Source: Bacteroidota bacterium (lineage in GTDB: Bacteria > Bacteroidota > Bacteroidia > Bacteroidales > UBA10428). Taken from it: 64,000 nt of DNA. Location of the stretch: positions 1,426,001 to 1,490,000 of the forward strand of contig CP065006.1 of NCBI GenBank assembly GCA_016699695.1, in the 5' to 3' direction. Both the position numbers and the translations under genes were made by a program. The number at the start of each line of letters is the position of its first letter. The stretch's first letter is position 1. Below, piece by piece: positions 33,615 through 41,672 of this stretch. The notes under the pieces are model-generated. The model made no database searches, had not been told where the DNA came from, and saw only the letters and a program-made list of their open reading frames with translations.

Positions 33615-34790
33615 ATGAAAAATTCTTTCTTCATACTCGTGTTGGGAACTATAATAATGTTCTCCTGCAAATCGCCTTCGAAACTACTCGACGACGGTAA
33701 TTATGATAAGGTAATCGATCGCTGTGTAAAGAAAATGTTGAAGGGGAATGCCAAAGCCGAAGACATGCTTATGCTCGATAAAGCCTATCAGCTTGCAAAC
33801 CAGCAAGACAATGAATCGATTCGGCTTTTAAAATCCGAAGGCCGGCCCGAAAACTGGGAGCGCATTTATTTTGCATATAACCGATTGGATTGGAGACAAA
33901 AAGAGGTTAGAAAAGTACTCCCCTTCGAAGTAAAAGGAAAAACCTATAACTATACCCAAATCGATTATACACCTGAGTTGGTTGAATCGAAAAATAAAAC
34001 TGCCGATTATTTCTATGCCCTTGGTAACCGGCTAATGGCCAACAAAACAAAAGAATCGTACCGCAATGCCTATCATAATTTTGTGAAAGCCAAAGGTTAT
34101 AACGAAAACGGGTTCCCCGATATTCTGGAGCGTATCGATGAGGCTCAATACCTTGGAACCACCCGTGTGTTAGTAGAAGTGCGTAACGTAGCCAATGTGC
34201 AGCTACCTGCCGATTTTTACGATAAACTTTTAAGTTTCAATACCTCACAACTCAACTCATCATGGGTCGATTATTACATTGGACGAACCGACCGCACCAC
34301 TCAATTCGATTTCTATATCAATATCGACCTGATTAACTTTTTCGTTTCGCCCGAGCGTTTCACTTCAACCGAATACATACGCACACGAAGGGTAGAAGAT
34401 GGTTTTGAATATGTGCTCGACAGCCGCGGCAATGTGCGCAAAGATAGCCTTGGAAACGATATAAAAGTGCCCAGATACAAGGACCTGAAATGCACAGTTA
34501 CCAAACGGGAGCAAAAAAAAGAAGCCACCATAGAAGTGCAGATGGAGTATTTCCAATCCCTTCCGCGCAAAGTGATTAAACGCGAACAAATGGCTGCCAC
34601 CTCTGTTTTTGAACATGTGTCAGGCAAGGCTTTTGGCGATACAAAAGCCCTTCAGCCCGAGGATTTAGAACTAATAAAGAGAGATCCGGCTCCCTTCCCG
34701 GACGATATCTCGATGTTCTACAACTGCATTCCAGCTCTGCAACAATCCATCGAAAACAGCATCAATCAAAACCGCTCGCTGATTTATTAA
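33615..34790 (+). CDS. Lipoprotein of unknown function
   Basis: This 391-residue protein starts MKNSFFILVLGTIIMFSCKS, a lipoprotein signal with lipobox MFSC. The first third looks like helical TPR-type pairs (LLDDGNYDKVIDRCVKKML, EDMLMLDKAYQLANQQ), followed by a mixed region with DRTTQFDFYINIDLINFFV and a strand-rich C-terminus. I recall similar uncharacterised lipoproteins in Bacteroidota but no function. It is transcribed alone, between the TonB terminator and the hflX promoter. Expected to sit at the periplasmic side of a membrane. Confidence 0.82.
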   Translation: MKNSFFILVLGTIIMFSCKSPSKLLDDGNYDKVIDRCVKKMLKGNAKAEDMLMLDKAYQLANQQDNESIRLLKSEGRPENWERIYFAYNRLDWRQKEVRKVLPFEVKGKTYNYTQIDYTPELVESKNKTADYFYALGNRLMANKTKESYRNAYHNFVKAKGYNENGFPDILERIDEAQYLGTTRVLVEVRNVANVQLPADFYDKLLSFNTSQLNSSWVDYYIGRTDRTTQFDFYINIDLINFFVSPERFTSTEYIRTRRVEDGFEYVLDSRGNVRKDSLGNDIKVPRYKDLKCTVTKREQKKEATIEVQMEYFQSLPRKVIKREQMAATSVFEHVSGKAFGDTKALQPEDLELIKRDPAPFPDDISMFYNCIPALQQSIENSINQNRSLIY

Positions 34791-34840
34791 AATAGTAAAG
34801 CGCCGGTCTTACCACTTCATTGTAGATCCTGTAAGAGTTC

Positions 34841-34870
34841 TTTCAGGCGAATGAATTATTGCTACTTTTG
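34841..34870 (+). promoter_or_regulatory. Promoter for hflX
   Basis: TACTTTTG (34863-34870) is a perfect -7 match, with TTTC as a weak -33 18 bp upstream; the start codon is at 34895. Confidence 0.5.
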
Positions 34871-34894
34871 CAATTCTTATAACAGAGTTTAATT

Positions 34895-36097
34895 ATGGCC
34901 GAAATTTCCACTGCTAAGATTCGTGAAAAAGCTGTTCTTGTTGGAATCATCCATTCCGGACAAGATGCTATGCAGGTGAAAGAATACTTAGAAGAACTTG
35001 CCTTCCTGGTAGAAACTGCCGGGGCCGAACCTGTTAAAACGTTTACCCAGAAAATTGATGCACCCAACTCCAAAACCTTTGTCGGAACAGGTAAACTTGA
35101 AGAAATTAACCAGTACATAAAAATTCACGAAGTACAAATTGTTATATTCGATGATGAGCTAACTCCTACCCAGTTAAGAAATATTGAGCGCGAACTGGAA
35201 ATAAGAGTGCTGGATAGGACCAACCTTATTCTCGATATTTTTGCCGGCCGGGCAAAAACTGCACATGCCAAAACACAGGTTGAACTGGCACAATATCAAT
35301 ACTTGTTGCCACGCCTTACCCGCATGTGGACTCACCTTGAAAGGCAAAGAGGAGGTATCGGACTCCGAGGGCCTGGCGAAACTGAGATTGAAACAGACCG
35401 ACGCATTATTCGTGATAAAATTTCGAGGTTAAAAGAACAACTCGAAAAAATAGACAAACAAATGGCTACCCAGCGTAAAAACAGGGGCCGCATGGTGCGC
35501 GTATCGCTGGTAGGTTATACCAATGTCGGAAAATCGACCATCATGAACATGCTTAGCAAATCGGATGTGTTTGCGGAGAACAAGCTTTTTGCTACGCTCG
35601 ATACCACTGTGCGCAAGGTGATTATTCAAAATCTTCCTTTTTTGCTCTCGGACACCGTGGGGTTTATACGGAAATTGCCCCATGACCTGGTAGAATCATT
35701 CAAATCTACCCTCGACGAGGTGCGCGAATCTGATATTTTATTGCATGTGGTGGATATTTCCCACCCTGGATTTGAGGAGCAAATACAAGTCGTGAACCAG
35801 ACTCTTCAGGAAATAGGAGCTGCAGATAAAACTACCTTTCTGGTGTTTAACAAGATTGATGCCTATCGGTTTGATCACAAAGACGAAGACGACCTTGCAC
35901 CCCGAACCCAGCGACACTGGACCCTCGATGAACTTAAAAACAGTTGGATGGGAAAGACCGAAATTCCATGCATATTTATTTCAGCCCTGGAGAAGAAAAA
36001 TGTAGATGAATTCCGCGAATTACTTTACAATAAAATACGGGAAATACATGCGGCACGGTATCCTTTCGATAATTTTCTATACGAAGATGACTATTGA
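34895..36097 (+). CDS. hflX: Ribosome-associated GTPase HflX
   Basis: HflX binds and rescues or splits stalled/hibernating 70S ribosomes. The 400-residue protein has the HflX N-terminal domain (SKTFVGTGKLEEI, DDELTPTQLRNIERELEIRVLDRTNLILDIF), the linker with RGPGETEIETDRR, and the G domain with G1 GYTNVGKSTIMNML near 205, G3 DTVGFIRKLPHDLV, and G4 FNKID. It ends in a short variable tail. Its natural terminator downstream has been split by an insertion sequence. Confidence 0.97.
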   Translation: MAEISTAKIREKAVLVGIIHSGQDAMQVKEYLEELAFLVETAGAEPVKTFTQKIDAPNSKTFVGTGKLEEINQYIKIHEVQIVIFDDELTPTQLRNIERELEIRVLDRTNLILDIFAGRAKTAHAKTQVELAQYQYLLPRLTRMWTHLERQRGGIGLRGPGETEIETDRRIIRDKISRLKEQLEKIDKQMATQRKNRGRMVRVSLVGYTNVGKSTIMNMLSKSDVFAENKLFATLDTTVRKVIIQNLPFLLSDTVGFIRKLPHDLVESFKSTLDEVRESDILLHVVDISHPGFEEQIQVVNQTLQEIGAADKTTFLVFNKIDAYRFDHKDEDDLAPRTQRHWTLDELKNSWMGKTEIPCIFISALEKKNVDEFRELLYNKIREIHAARYPFDNFLYEDDY

Positions 36098-36132
36098 GAA
36101 TAACCGGCTTTTACAGAAAAGCTGAATGGCAT

Positions 36133-36154
36133 AAAAAAAGCACCCCTCCGAAAA
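36133..36154 (+). terminator. Left half of the hflX/frr terminator, split by the IS
   Basis: The A run and left arm (agcaccc-ct, loop ccgaaa) are left of the IS; the matching right arm and T run are at 37912-37930. Joining them after removing the IS and one copy of cgaaaa restores a stem agcacc-C-ct / ag-T-ggtgct with a 6-nt loop and T tract, usable from both sides. Confidence 0.75.
36149..36154. repeat. Target-site duplication, left copy
   Basis: The sequence is cgaaaa, identical to 37912-37917 at the other end of the insertion sequence. A preceding C could extend the match to 7 bp only at the cost of the terminal inverted repeat. Confidence 0.8.
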
Positions 36155-36172
36155 GGAGGGCACTGAAAAAGT
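36155..36172 (+). repeat. IS left terminal inverted repeat
   Basis: This 18-bp repeat is the exact reverse complement of 37894-37911. Its first six bases (ggaggg) also pair with ccctcc at 36144-36149 in the target, making a new GC hairpin across the junction. Confidence 0.88.
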
Positions 36173-36198
36173 CCCAAGTACAAGAATATTAATAATAT

Positions 36199-36246
36199 AG
36201 CAGTAAAATACAAGATAAAAACTTGGCATTTTACTGCTTTTTTTTG
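36199..36246 (+). terminator. Terminator-like hairpin inside the left IS end
   Basis: An 11-bp perfect stem (agcagtaaaat, 36199-36209, with attttactgct, 36228-36238) is followed by eight T. It lies between the left IS end and the transposase, so it should stop hflX read-through from entering the transposase gene. Confidence 0.8.
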
Positions 36247-36277
36247 TATCTTAAGAGCCTAAAATAAAGGCACTTAT

Positions 36278-37729
36278 ATGCTCGTACAACAGCAAAAACT
36301 TCAGCTTAGTTTATACTCTGATCTATATTCCCTTATCGTTCCCAAGGATAATCTACTACGAAAAATTAATGAGCTCATTGATTTTTCGTTCATTTATGAT
36401 GAACTGGTAACCAAATACTGCTCAACCAATGGGCGCAATGCTGAGAGCCCTATTCGTATGTTCAAATATCTGTTGCTCAAAACGATATACGACATTTCGG
36501 ATGTAGATGTAGTAGAACGTTCCCGTTTTGACATGTCTTTCAAGTATTTTTTGGAGATGACACCTGAAGAAGATGTGATAAATCCCAGTTCGCTTACCAA
36601 ATTCAGGAAACTGCGGTTGAAGGATACCGATTTGTTGAATCTTTTGATAGGCAAGACCGTTTCCATTGCCATTGAAAAGGGTATCATCAAATCGAAGTCC
36701 ATTATTGTTGATGCCACACATTCATTATCCAGATCGAACCCATTGTCCCCCTTGGAAGTGCTCAAAGAACGTGCCCGGCAACTTCGTAAGGTGGTTTATT
36801 CCACAGATGAGAACTGGATAGAGCGAATGCCTAAAAAGAACGAAGACAATGATTTGGAGCATGAATTATTATATTGTGATACGCTTGAAAAGGCGATAGA
36901 GTCAGACGAAGTAATACGTTCATTCCCAAAAGTAAAAGAAAAGCTAAATCTATTGAAAGAAACCATTGAAGATACACAGGATCATTATACACTTTCAAAG
37001 GATCCTGATGCCAGAACAGGCCATAAGACGCAAGACTCTTCATTTTTTGGATTCAAAACCCATATCGCCATGACAGAGGAACGAATTATTACGGCTGCCG
37101 TGGTAACATCCGGAGAAAAGGGCGATGGCCCAGAGTTACCGGCATTGCTTGAATCTAGTCAAAATAATGGAATTGAGGTAGATACAATCATTGGCGATGC
37201 AGCCTATTCAGGAATGGAGAATCTTAAAATTGCTGATGAACAAGAAATAAAAATCGTTGCAAAATTGAATCCCTCTATTACGCAGGGTTTTAGAAATCAA
37301 GAAAATACATTTGACTACAACAAAGATGCCGGAATGTTTGTATGTCCCGCAGGGCATATGGCTATAAGAAAAGCACGTCAAGGAAAGAAAGATGATGGCT
37401 CCAACCAAGTAGACACTTATTACTTCGATATTGAAAAATGTAAAACATGTACCTTAAAAAACGGATGCTATAAACCTGATGCAAAAACTAAAACCTATTC
37501 TGTTTCTATTAAATCGGATAAACATTTGGAACAAATGGAGTTTCAACAGACCGAATACTTCAAAGAAAAGGCAAAACACCGTTATAAAATTGAAGCAAAA
37601 AATAGTGAACTAAAAAACGTACATGGCTATGGAAGAGCTACTTCGTACGGAATTACCAACATGCAAATGCAAGGGGCAATGGCCATTTTTACTGTAAATC
37701 TCAAAAGAATCCTCAAATTAATGAATTAA
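36278..37729 (+). CDS. IS1182-family transposase
   Basis: This is a 483-residue DDE transposase with the DUF772 N-terminal region (RMFKYLLLKTIYDISDVDVVERSRFDMSF split at DISDVD). The catalytic core shows IIVDATHS (first Asp), IIGDAAYSGMEN (second Asp) and KIEAKNSELKNVHGYGRA (Glu). A Cys-rich insert (CPAGHM, CKTCTLKNGC) typical of IS1182 proteins precedes the last block. The frame is uninterrupted and of normal length, so it is probably active. It starts 105 bp inside the element, after the left-end terminator hairpin. Confidence 0.93.
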   Translation: MLVQQQKLQLSLYSDLYSLIVPKDNLLRKINELIDFSFIYDELVTKYCSTNGRNAESPIRMFKYLLLKTIYDISDVDVVERSRFDMSFKYFLEMTPEEDVINPSSLTKFRKLRLKDTDLLNLLIGKTVSIAIEKGIIKSKSIIVDATHSLSRSNPLSPLEVLKERARQLRKVVYSTDENWIERMPKKNEDNDLEHELLYCDTLEKAIESDEVIRSFPKVKEKLNLLKETIEDTQDHYTLSKDPDARTGHKTQDSSFFGFKTHIAMTEERIITAAVVTSGEKGDGPELPALLESSQNNGIEVDTIIGDAAYSGMENLKIADEQEIKIVAKLNPSITQGFRNQENTFDYNKDAGMFVCPAGHMAIRKARQGKKDDGSNQVDTYYFDIEKCKTCTLKNGCYKPDAKTKTYSVSIKSDKHLEQMEFQQTEYFKEKAKHRYKIEAKNSELKNVHGYGRATSYGITNMQMQGAMAIFTVNLKRILKLMN

Positions 37730-37825
37730 CAGGGGACTCCAGCCTCAAATTACATCTACCCTCATTACAAAAAGAATTTAAAAGCTCTTTTTACCAGAAA
37801 ATTTGCATTTCGTTCTTTAAAAAGA

Positions 37826-37868
37826 AACTGGCAAATGAAGATATTGTCTTCACTTGCCAGTTATCTTT
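37826..37868. terminator. Terminator-like hairpin inside the right IS end
   Basis: A 16-bp stem with one mismatch (37826-37841 with 37847-37862) and 5-nt loop is followed by ATCTTTTA on the plus strand. On the minus strand it is followed by TCTTTTTAAAG, so it can end the transposase transcript and block frr read-through coming from the right. Confidence 0.78.
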
Positions 37869-37893
37869 TAGAGAATTACTTAAATAAGTTGAT

Positions 37894-37911
37894 ACTTTTT
37901 CAGTGCCCTCC
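37894..37911 (-). repeat. IS right terminal inverted repeat
   Basis: Exact 18-bp reverse complement of the left end; followed by the second copy of cgaaaa (37912-37917). Confidence 0.88.
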
Positions 37912-37917
37912 CGAAAA
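37912..37917. repeat. Target-site duplication, right copy
   Basis: The sequence cgaaaa, identical to 36149-36154, is followed by the right arm of the split terminator (gtggtgcttttt). Confidence 0.8.
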
Positions 37918-37942
37918 GTGGTGCTTTTTTATGCCGGCAACT

Positions 37943-38506
37943 TTATACCGTCATAATATCCTTTTCTTTAAGCTCCAGTAGTTTATCGACTTTAACAATG
38001 TATTTATCCGTGGCGTCTTGCACCTGCTGTTCGGCATCTTTTTCAAGGTCTTCTGCCAAACCCTCTTTCTTCATTTTTTTAAAGGTCTCATTCGCATCGC
38101 GCCGGGCGTTACGGATGCTTACCTTGGTGGTTTCGCCCATTTGCTTTATTTGTTTTACCAGGTCTTTTCGTCTTTCTTCAGTAAGAATTGGTACATTAAT
38201 CCTGATCATCTCGCCATTATTCATGGGATTGAGGCCTAGGTTAGCAGCCATGATTGCCTTCTCTATCGGTTCAATCATCGACTTTTCCCATGGCTGAATG
38301 GCAATAGTACGGGCATCGGGTGTATTGATGTTGGATACCTGTGAAAGGGATGTCAGCGAACCGTAATAATCGACCATGATGCCTTCGAGCACAGCGGGTG
38401 AAGCTTTCCCTGCCCTTACCCGACCTAGCTCTTCATCGAGGTGAATTACTGCCTTGTTCATTTTTTCAAAGGCATCATCAAGATATAATTGAACTTCTTC
38501 TTCCAT
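37943..38506 (-). CDS. frr: Ribosome recycling factor
   Basis: RRF splits post-termination ribosomes together with EF-G. The 187-residue protein is normal in length, with VIHLDEELGRVRAGKASPAVLEGI at residues ~19-42, PWEKSMIEPIEKAI and NGEMIRINVPILTEERRKDLVK as hallmarks. The start at 38506 (MEEEVQLYLDDAF) fits the family; the frame is open upstream, but that part is not RRF-like. It follows pyrH by about 100 bp. Its natural downstream terminator was split by the IS. Confidence 0.97.
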   Translation of the reverse strand: MEEEVQLYLDDAFEKMNKAVIHLDEELGRVRAGKASPAVLEGIMVDYYGSLTSLSQVSNINTPDARTIAIQPWEKSMIEPIEKAIMAANLGLNPMNNGEMIRINVPILTEERRKDLVKQIKQMGETTKVSIRNARRDANETFKKMKKEGLAEDLEKDAEQQVQDATDKYIVKVDKLLELKEKDIMTV

Positions 38507-38609
38507 TGTATTTATGGTTTTTAACTGGTTGGGCAAAATTAAAAAAAAATATTCCGCATAAAATAAGCTTGCATCAATTACATTTATGCTCTTTATGATA
38601 AGCAAAATT

Positions 38610-39320
38610 CTAATTGCAAATAATGGTTCCTATGTCTTCCCCTTTCATCAGCTTTTCAAGGTTGCCATGGGTATTCATATCGAAAACAAGAATAGGCAAA
38701 TTGTTTTCTTTGCACATAGTAAAGGCTGTAAGATCCATAATTTTAAGCCCTTTGCTATAGGCCTCATCGAAGGTTAAAGTATTGTATTTAACTGCCTTCG
38801 GATCTTTTTCGGGATCGGCAGTATATACGCCATCGACGCGTGTACCTTTTAACAAAACCTCAGCATCTATTTCAACGGCCCGCAATGCTGCTGTGGTATC
38901 TGTAGTAAAAAACGGATTGCCGGTACCAAAAGTAAAAATCGCAGCTTCATCCTGCTCAAAGGCCCTCAATACACCACGTTTTGAATAACGCACACCAACA
39001 GGCATCATATCGATGGCTGTAAACACAACAGATTTACCTCCAAGTTTCTCAATTGCACCCTGTATGGCAAGGCCATTGATTACCGTGGCCAGCATACCCA
39101 TATAATCGCCTTGAACACGGTCGAACCCGGCTTCCATTCCTGAGATGCCCCTAAAAATGTTGCCCCCCCCAATTACAATGCCTACTTCAACCCCGTTGTC
39201 GAGCAATTGCTTAATCTGACTTGCATATTCTTCAAGCCGTTCTTCGTCTATTCCTTGTTGCTTAGAACCCATCAGGGCTTCACCACTTAATTTGAGTAAT
39301 ATCCTTTTGTATTTGTACAT
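38610..39320 (-). CDS. pyrH: UMP kinase
   Basis: PyrH phosphorylates UMP to UDP in pyrimidine nucleotide synthesis. The 236-residue protein of the amino-acid-kinase fold shows RILLKLSGEALMG at the N-terminus, VIGGGNIFRG, YMGMLATVINGLA and GTGNPFFTTDTTAALRA. Length and motifs are typical. The tsf-pyrH-frr order is common in bacteria. It is separated from tsf by 107 bp that include a terminator, so it likely has its own promoter, which I could not place with confidence. Confidence 0.97.
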   Translation of the reverse strand: MYKYKRILLKLSGEALMGSKQQGIDEERLEEYASQIKQLLDNGVEVGIVIGGGNIFRGISGMEAGFDRVQGDYMGMLATVINGLAIQGAIEKLGGKSVVFTAIDMMPVGVRYSKRGVLRAFEQDEAAIFTFGTGNPFFTTDTTAALRAVEIDAEVLLKGTRVDGVYTADPEKDPKAVKYNTLTFDEAYSKGLKIMDLTAFTMCKENNLPILVFDMNTHGNLEKLMKGEDIGTIICN

Positions 39321-39371
39321 AATTCGGTCTATTAAATATTCTGTCTAAAATAGCGTTTAAAAAAGAGACAA

Positions 39372-39402
39372 CAAAAAAAAGAGAGCCTCAAGGAAGCTCT
39401 CT
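39372..39402 (-). terminator. Terminator after tsf
   Basis: The stem gagagc/gctctc (39381-39386 with 39396-39401) is followed on the minus strand by eight T. It separates the rplM-rpsI-rpsB-tsf unit from pyrH-frr. Confidence 0.78.
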
Positions 39403-39427
39403 AATTATAAATTGTTGTGCTGAAAGA

Positions 39428-40255
39428 TTATCCGGCAAGCGAATAACGTTTAAAGCTTGTCACTGTTAAATCTTTGTTGGCGCTTTGCAGGTATTGACGT
39501 ACAGTTAATTTGCTGTCTTTTGTAAATTCCTGGTTGAGCAAGGTGTTTTCTTTGAAGAATTTATTCACTTTGCCTTCGGCGATTTTATCGAGCATATTTT
39601 CAGGTTTGCCCTCTTTAATAGCTAATTCACGGCCAATTTCTTTTTCTTTTGCAATTACCTCGGCTGGGACATCATCTTTGTCGATTGCTACAGGACTCAT
39701 GGCCGCAATTTGCATAGCCACGTCTTTGCCCACCTCGATGTTTACGGCAACGGACAAACCAACAAGTGTGGCCAGTTTGCTACCATAGTGAATATAAGGA
39801 ATTACCTGAGCTGATTCAATTTTATGGAAAAAAGCCAGTTCTATTTTTTCACCAATCACTCCTATTTGTTCTACAATCAGTTCGTCGATAGTTTTACCAC
39901 CGATTTTCTGAGCTTTCAATGTTTCAATATCCTTGCAATTTGCGGCAATGGCTGTGTCGATAATGTTGTTGGCTAATTTCACGAAATCGGCATTTTTTGC
40001 AACGAAGTCAGTTTCGCAATTAAGGGCAATCATATACCCTATAGTAGCAGCCGCATTGGTTTTTGCTAACACTACGCCTTCGCTGGCTTCGCGGTCGGCA
40101 CGCTTGTTGGCAACAGCCTGGCCTTTTTTGCGGATAATCTCAATTGCTTTTTCGAAATCGCCATTGGATTCGGTAAGTGCCTTTTTACAATCCATCATTC
40201 CGGCACCAGTCGTTTTTCTGAGTTTGCTTACTTCTGAAGCTGATATTTCTGCCAT
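39428..40255 (-). CDS. tsf: Elongation factor Ts
   Basis: EF-Ts is the nucleotide exchange factor of EF-Tu. The 275-residue protein has the N-terminal UBA-like domain with the signature KLRKTTGAGMMDCKKAL (~11-27). The dimerisation core contains CETDFVAKNADF and VIPYIHYGSKLATLVGLSV. It starts 23 bp after rpsB, the near-universal arrangement, and ends at a terminator. Confidence 0.97.
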   Translation of the reverse strand: MAEISASEVSKLRKTTGAGMMDCKKALTESNGDFEKAIEIIRKKGQAVANKRADREASEGVVLAKTNAAATIGYMIALNCETDFVAKNADFVKLANNIIDTAIAANCKDIETLKAQKIGGKTIDELIVEQIGVIGEKIELAFFHKIESAQVIPYIHYGSKLATLVGLSVAVNIEVGKDVAMQIAAMSPVAIDKDDVPAEVIAKEKEIGRELAIKEGKPENMLDKIAEGKVNKFFKENTLLNQEFTKDSKLTVRQYLQSANKDLTVTSFKRYSLAG

Positions 40256-40278
40256 TTTAAATGTGTCTGTTTTGGTTA

Positions 40279-41178
40279 TTATGCCTCTTCTTCCAATTCT
40301 TCTTCGTCGATCTCGACGGCTTTAGTTTTCAAAGCTGATTTCACTGCTGGCGCTAAAACCTTTTTTTGCTTAGCGGGAACAATTGCTTCTACCTCTGCCA
40401 CATCCTCTTCGTCAAGAAGTGCTTTGCGGGCTGATTCTTTTTTGGCTACTTTTTCCGCTTCATCATCGGCAGCTTCTTTTTCACGCTCTAATTTGCGTTC
40501 ACCTAAACCTTCCTGAATAGCCTGGCATACCACATCTGTTATTAATAATATTGATTTGGCAGCATCGTCGTTGGCCGGAATCGGGAAATCAACTTTATTA
40601 GGATCGGAATTGGTGTCGACAATAGCAAAAACGGGGATGTTAAGTCTATGGGCTTCGCGAATAGCAATGTGTTCTTTGGTAATATCTACCACAAACATGG
40701 CTGCTGGCAAACGGGTCAGGTCGGCAATACTGCCAAGGTTTTTATCAAGCTTGGCACGCTGACGGGTAACTTGGAGCCTTTCGCGTTTCGACATATTTTC
40801 GAAAGTGCCATCGGTAGCCATTTTATCGATGGTTGACATTTTTTTCACTGCCTTTCTGATGGTGGGGAAATTGGTTAACATTCCACCAGGCCAGCGCTCG
40901 GTTACATAAGGCATGTTTATTTGCTTTACGCGGTCGGCAACAATGTCTTTGGCTTGTTTTTTAGTGGCAACGAAAAGAATTTTGCGTCCTGATTTGGCAA
41001 TTTGCTTCAGGGCATTGGCTGCTTCGTCGAGCTTGACAATTGTTTTCTGAAGGTCGATGATGTGAATCCCATTGCGCTCCATGAAAATATAGGGAGCCAT
41101 TTGTGGATTCCATTTTCTTTTTAGGTGACCAAAATGTGCACCTGCATCTAATAACTGTTCAAAAGTTGTTCTTGGCAT
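40279..41178 (-). CDS. rpsB: 30S ribosomal protein S2 with long acidic C-terminal extension
   Basis: S2 is an assembly-late 30S protein. Residues 1-~230 are canonical (LLDAGAHFGHLKRKWNPQM, FVATKKQAKDIV, RWPGGMLTNFPTI, PVFAIVDTNSDPNKVDFPIPANDDA). The remaining ~65 residues are a low-complexity, Lys/Glu/Ala-rich tail ending EEELEEEA. The total of 299 residues compares with about 240 in E. coli. Such tails are seen in other Bacteroidota S2 proteins from memory. It is preceded by a 99-bp gap containing a structured hairpin that may control it. Confidence 0.96.
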   Translation of the reverse strand: MPRTTFEQLLDAGAHFGHLKRKWNPQMAPYIFMERNGIHIIDLQKTIVKLDEAANALKQIAKSGRKILFVATKKQAKDIVADRVKQINMPYVTERWPGGMLTNFPTIRKAVKKMSTIDKMATDGTFENMSKRERLQVTRQRAKLDKNLGSIADLTRLPAAMFVVDITKEHIAIREAHRLNIPVFAIVDTNSDPNKVDFPIPANDDAAKSILLITDVVCQAIQEGLGERKLEREKEAADDEAEKVAKKESARKALLDEEDVAEVEAIVPAKQKKVLAPAVKSALKTKAVEIDEEELEEEA

Positions 41179-41207
41179 ATGAGTATTTGTTTACATTCAC
41201 TAAAATC

Positions 41208-41248
41208 AACCCCGGAGTAGTCTGCCTGCGGCAAAGTCTCCGTGGGTT
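41208..41248 (-). promoter_or_regulatory. Structured leader hairpin upstream of rpsB
   Basis: On the minus strand, a 10-bp stem with one bulged A (aaccc-a-cggag with ctccggggtt) encloses a smaller hairpin tgcc-gca-ggca. It ends 30 bp before the rpsB start and lies between rpsI and rpsB. There is no T run after it, so it is not a terminator. It could be an S2-responsive leader element or an RNA processing site. Confidence 0.5.
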
Positions 41249-41277
41249 TGGATACTAAACATCTGGTTAAATAAAAT

Positions 41278-41667
41278 CTAACGTTTACTGAACTGGAATC
41301 TCTTCCGTGCTTTCGGGCGACCTGGCTTTTTACGTTCCACTTCGCGGGGGTCACGAGTAAGCATTTTGTTCGATTTGAGGACTGATTTGTTGCTTTCGGC
41401 ATCTATTTCTACAAGTGCACGGGCAATAGCTAAACGAAGTGCTTCGGCCTGCCCTTTAATTCCGCCACCATCGAGGTTTACGTTGATGTCGTACTTGCCA
41501 AGGTTGTTGGTAAGTTCGAGTGGCTGACGCACTACATATTGTAAAATTTCCAGTGGAAAATATTGTTTGTAATCGGTTTTGTTCACGATGATATCACCTT
41601 TACCCTCTTTCAGGTAAATACGGGCAATAGCAGCTTTTCTTCTACCAATGGTGTTTACTAATTCCAT
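41278..41667 (-). CDS. rpsI: 30S ribosomal protein S9
   Basis: This 129-residue protein shows the S9 hallmarks TIGRRKAAIARIYLKEGKG at the N-terminus, GGGIKGQAEALRLAIARALV in the centre and the basic C-terminus KKPGRPKARKRFQFSKR that reaches the P-site tRNA. It follows rplM by 5 bp, the conserved L13-S9 pair. Confidence 0.98.
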   Translation of the reverse strand: MELVNTIGRRKAAIARIYLKEGKGDIIVNKTDYKQYFPLEILQYVVRQPLELTNNLGKYDINVNLDGGGIKGQAEALRLAIARALVEIDAESNKSVLKSNKMLTRDPREVERKKPGRPKARKRFQFSKR

Positions 41668-41672
41668 GATAC

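Larger units (their letters stand above)
36155..37911 (+). mobile_element. IS1182-family insertion sequence, complete
   Basis: This is a 1757-bp element with perfect 18-bp terminal inverted repeats (36155-36172 and 37894-37911, ggagggcactgaaaaagt) flanked by a 6-bp direct repeat cgaaaa. It encodes one intact 483-residue transposase. Just inside each end is a terminator-like hairpin (36199-36246 and 37826-37868). The intact frame, perfect repeats and exact target duplication suggest a recent insertion. The insertion point is the loop of the convergent terminator between hflX and frr. Confidence 0.9.

Noticed and set aside
36133..36172. Original target being a perfect hairpin ccctcc-gaaaa-ggaggg
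   Set aside because: The ggaggg half is also present, inverted, at the right end as part of the perfect 18-bp inverted repeat, so it belongs to the IS and not to the target.
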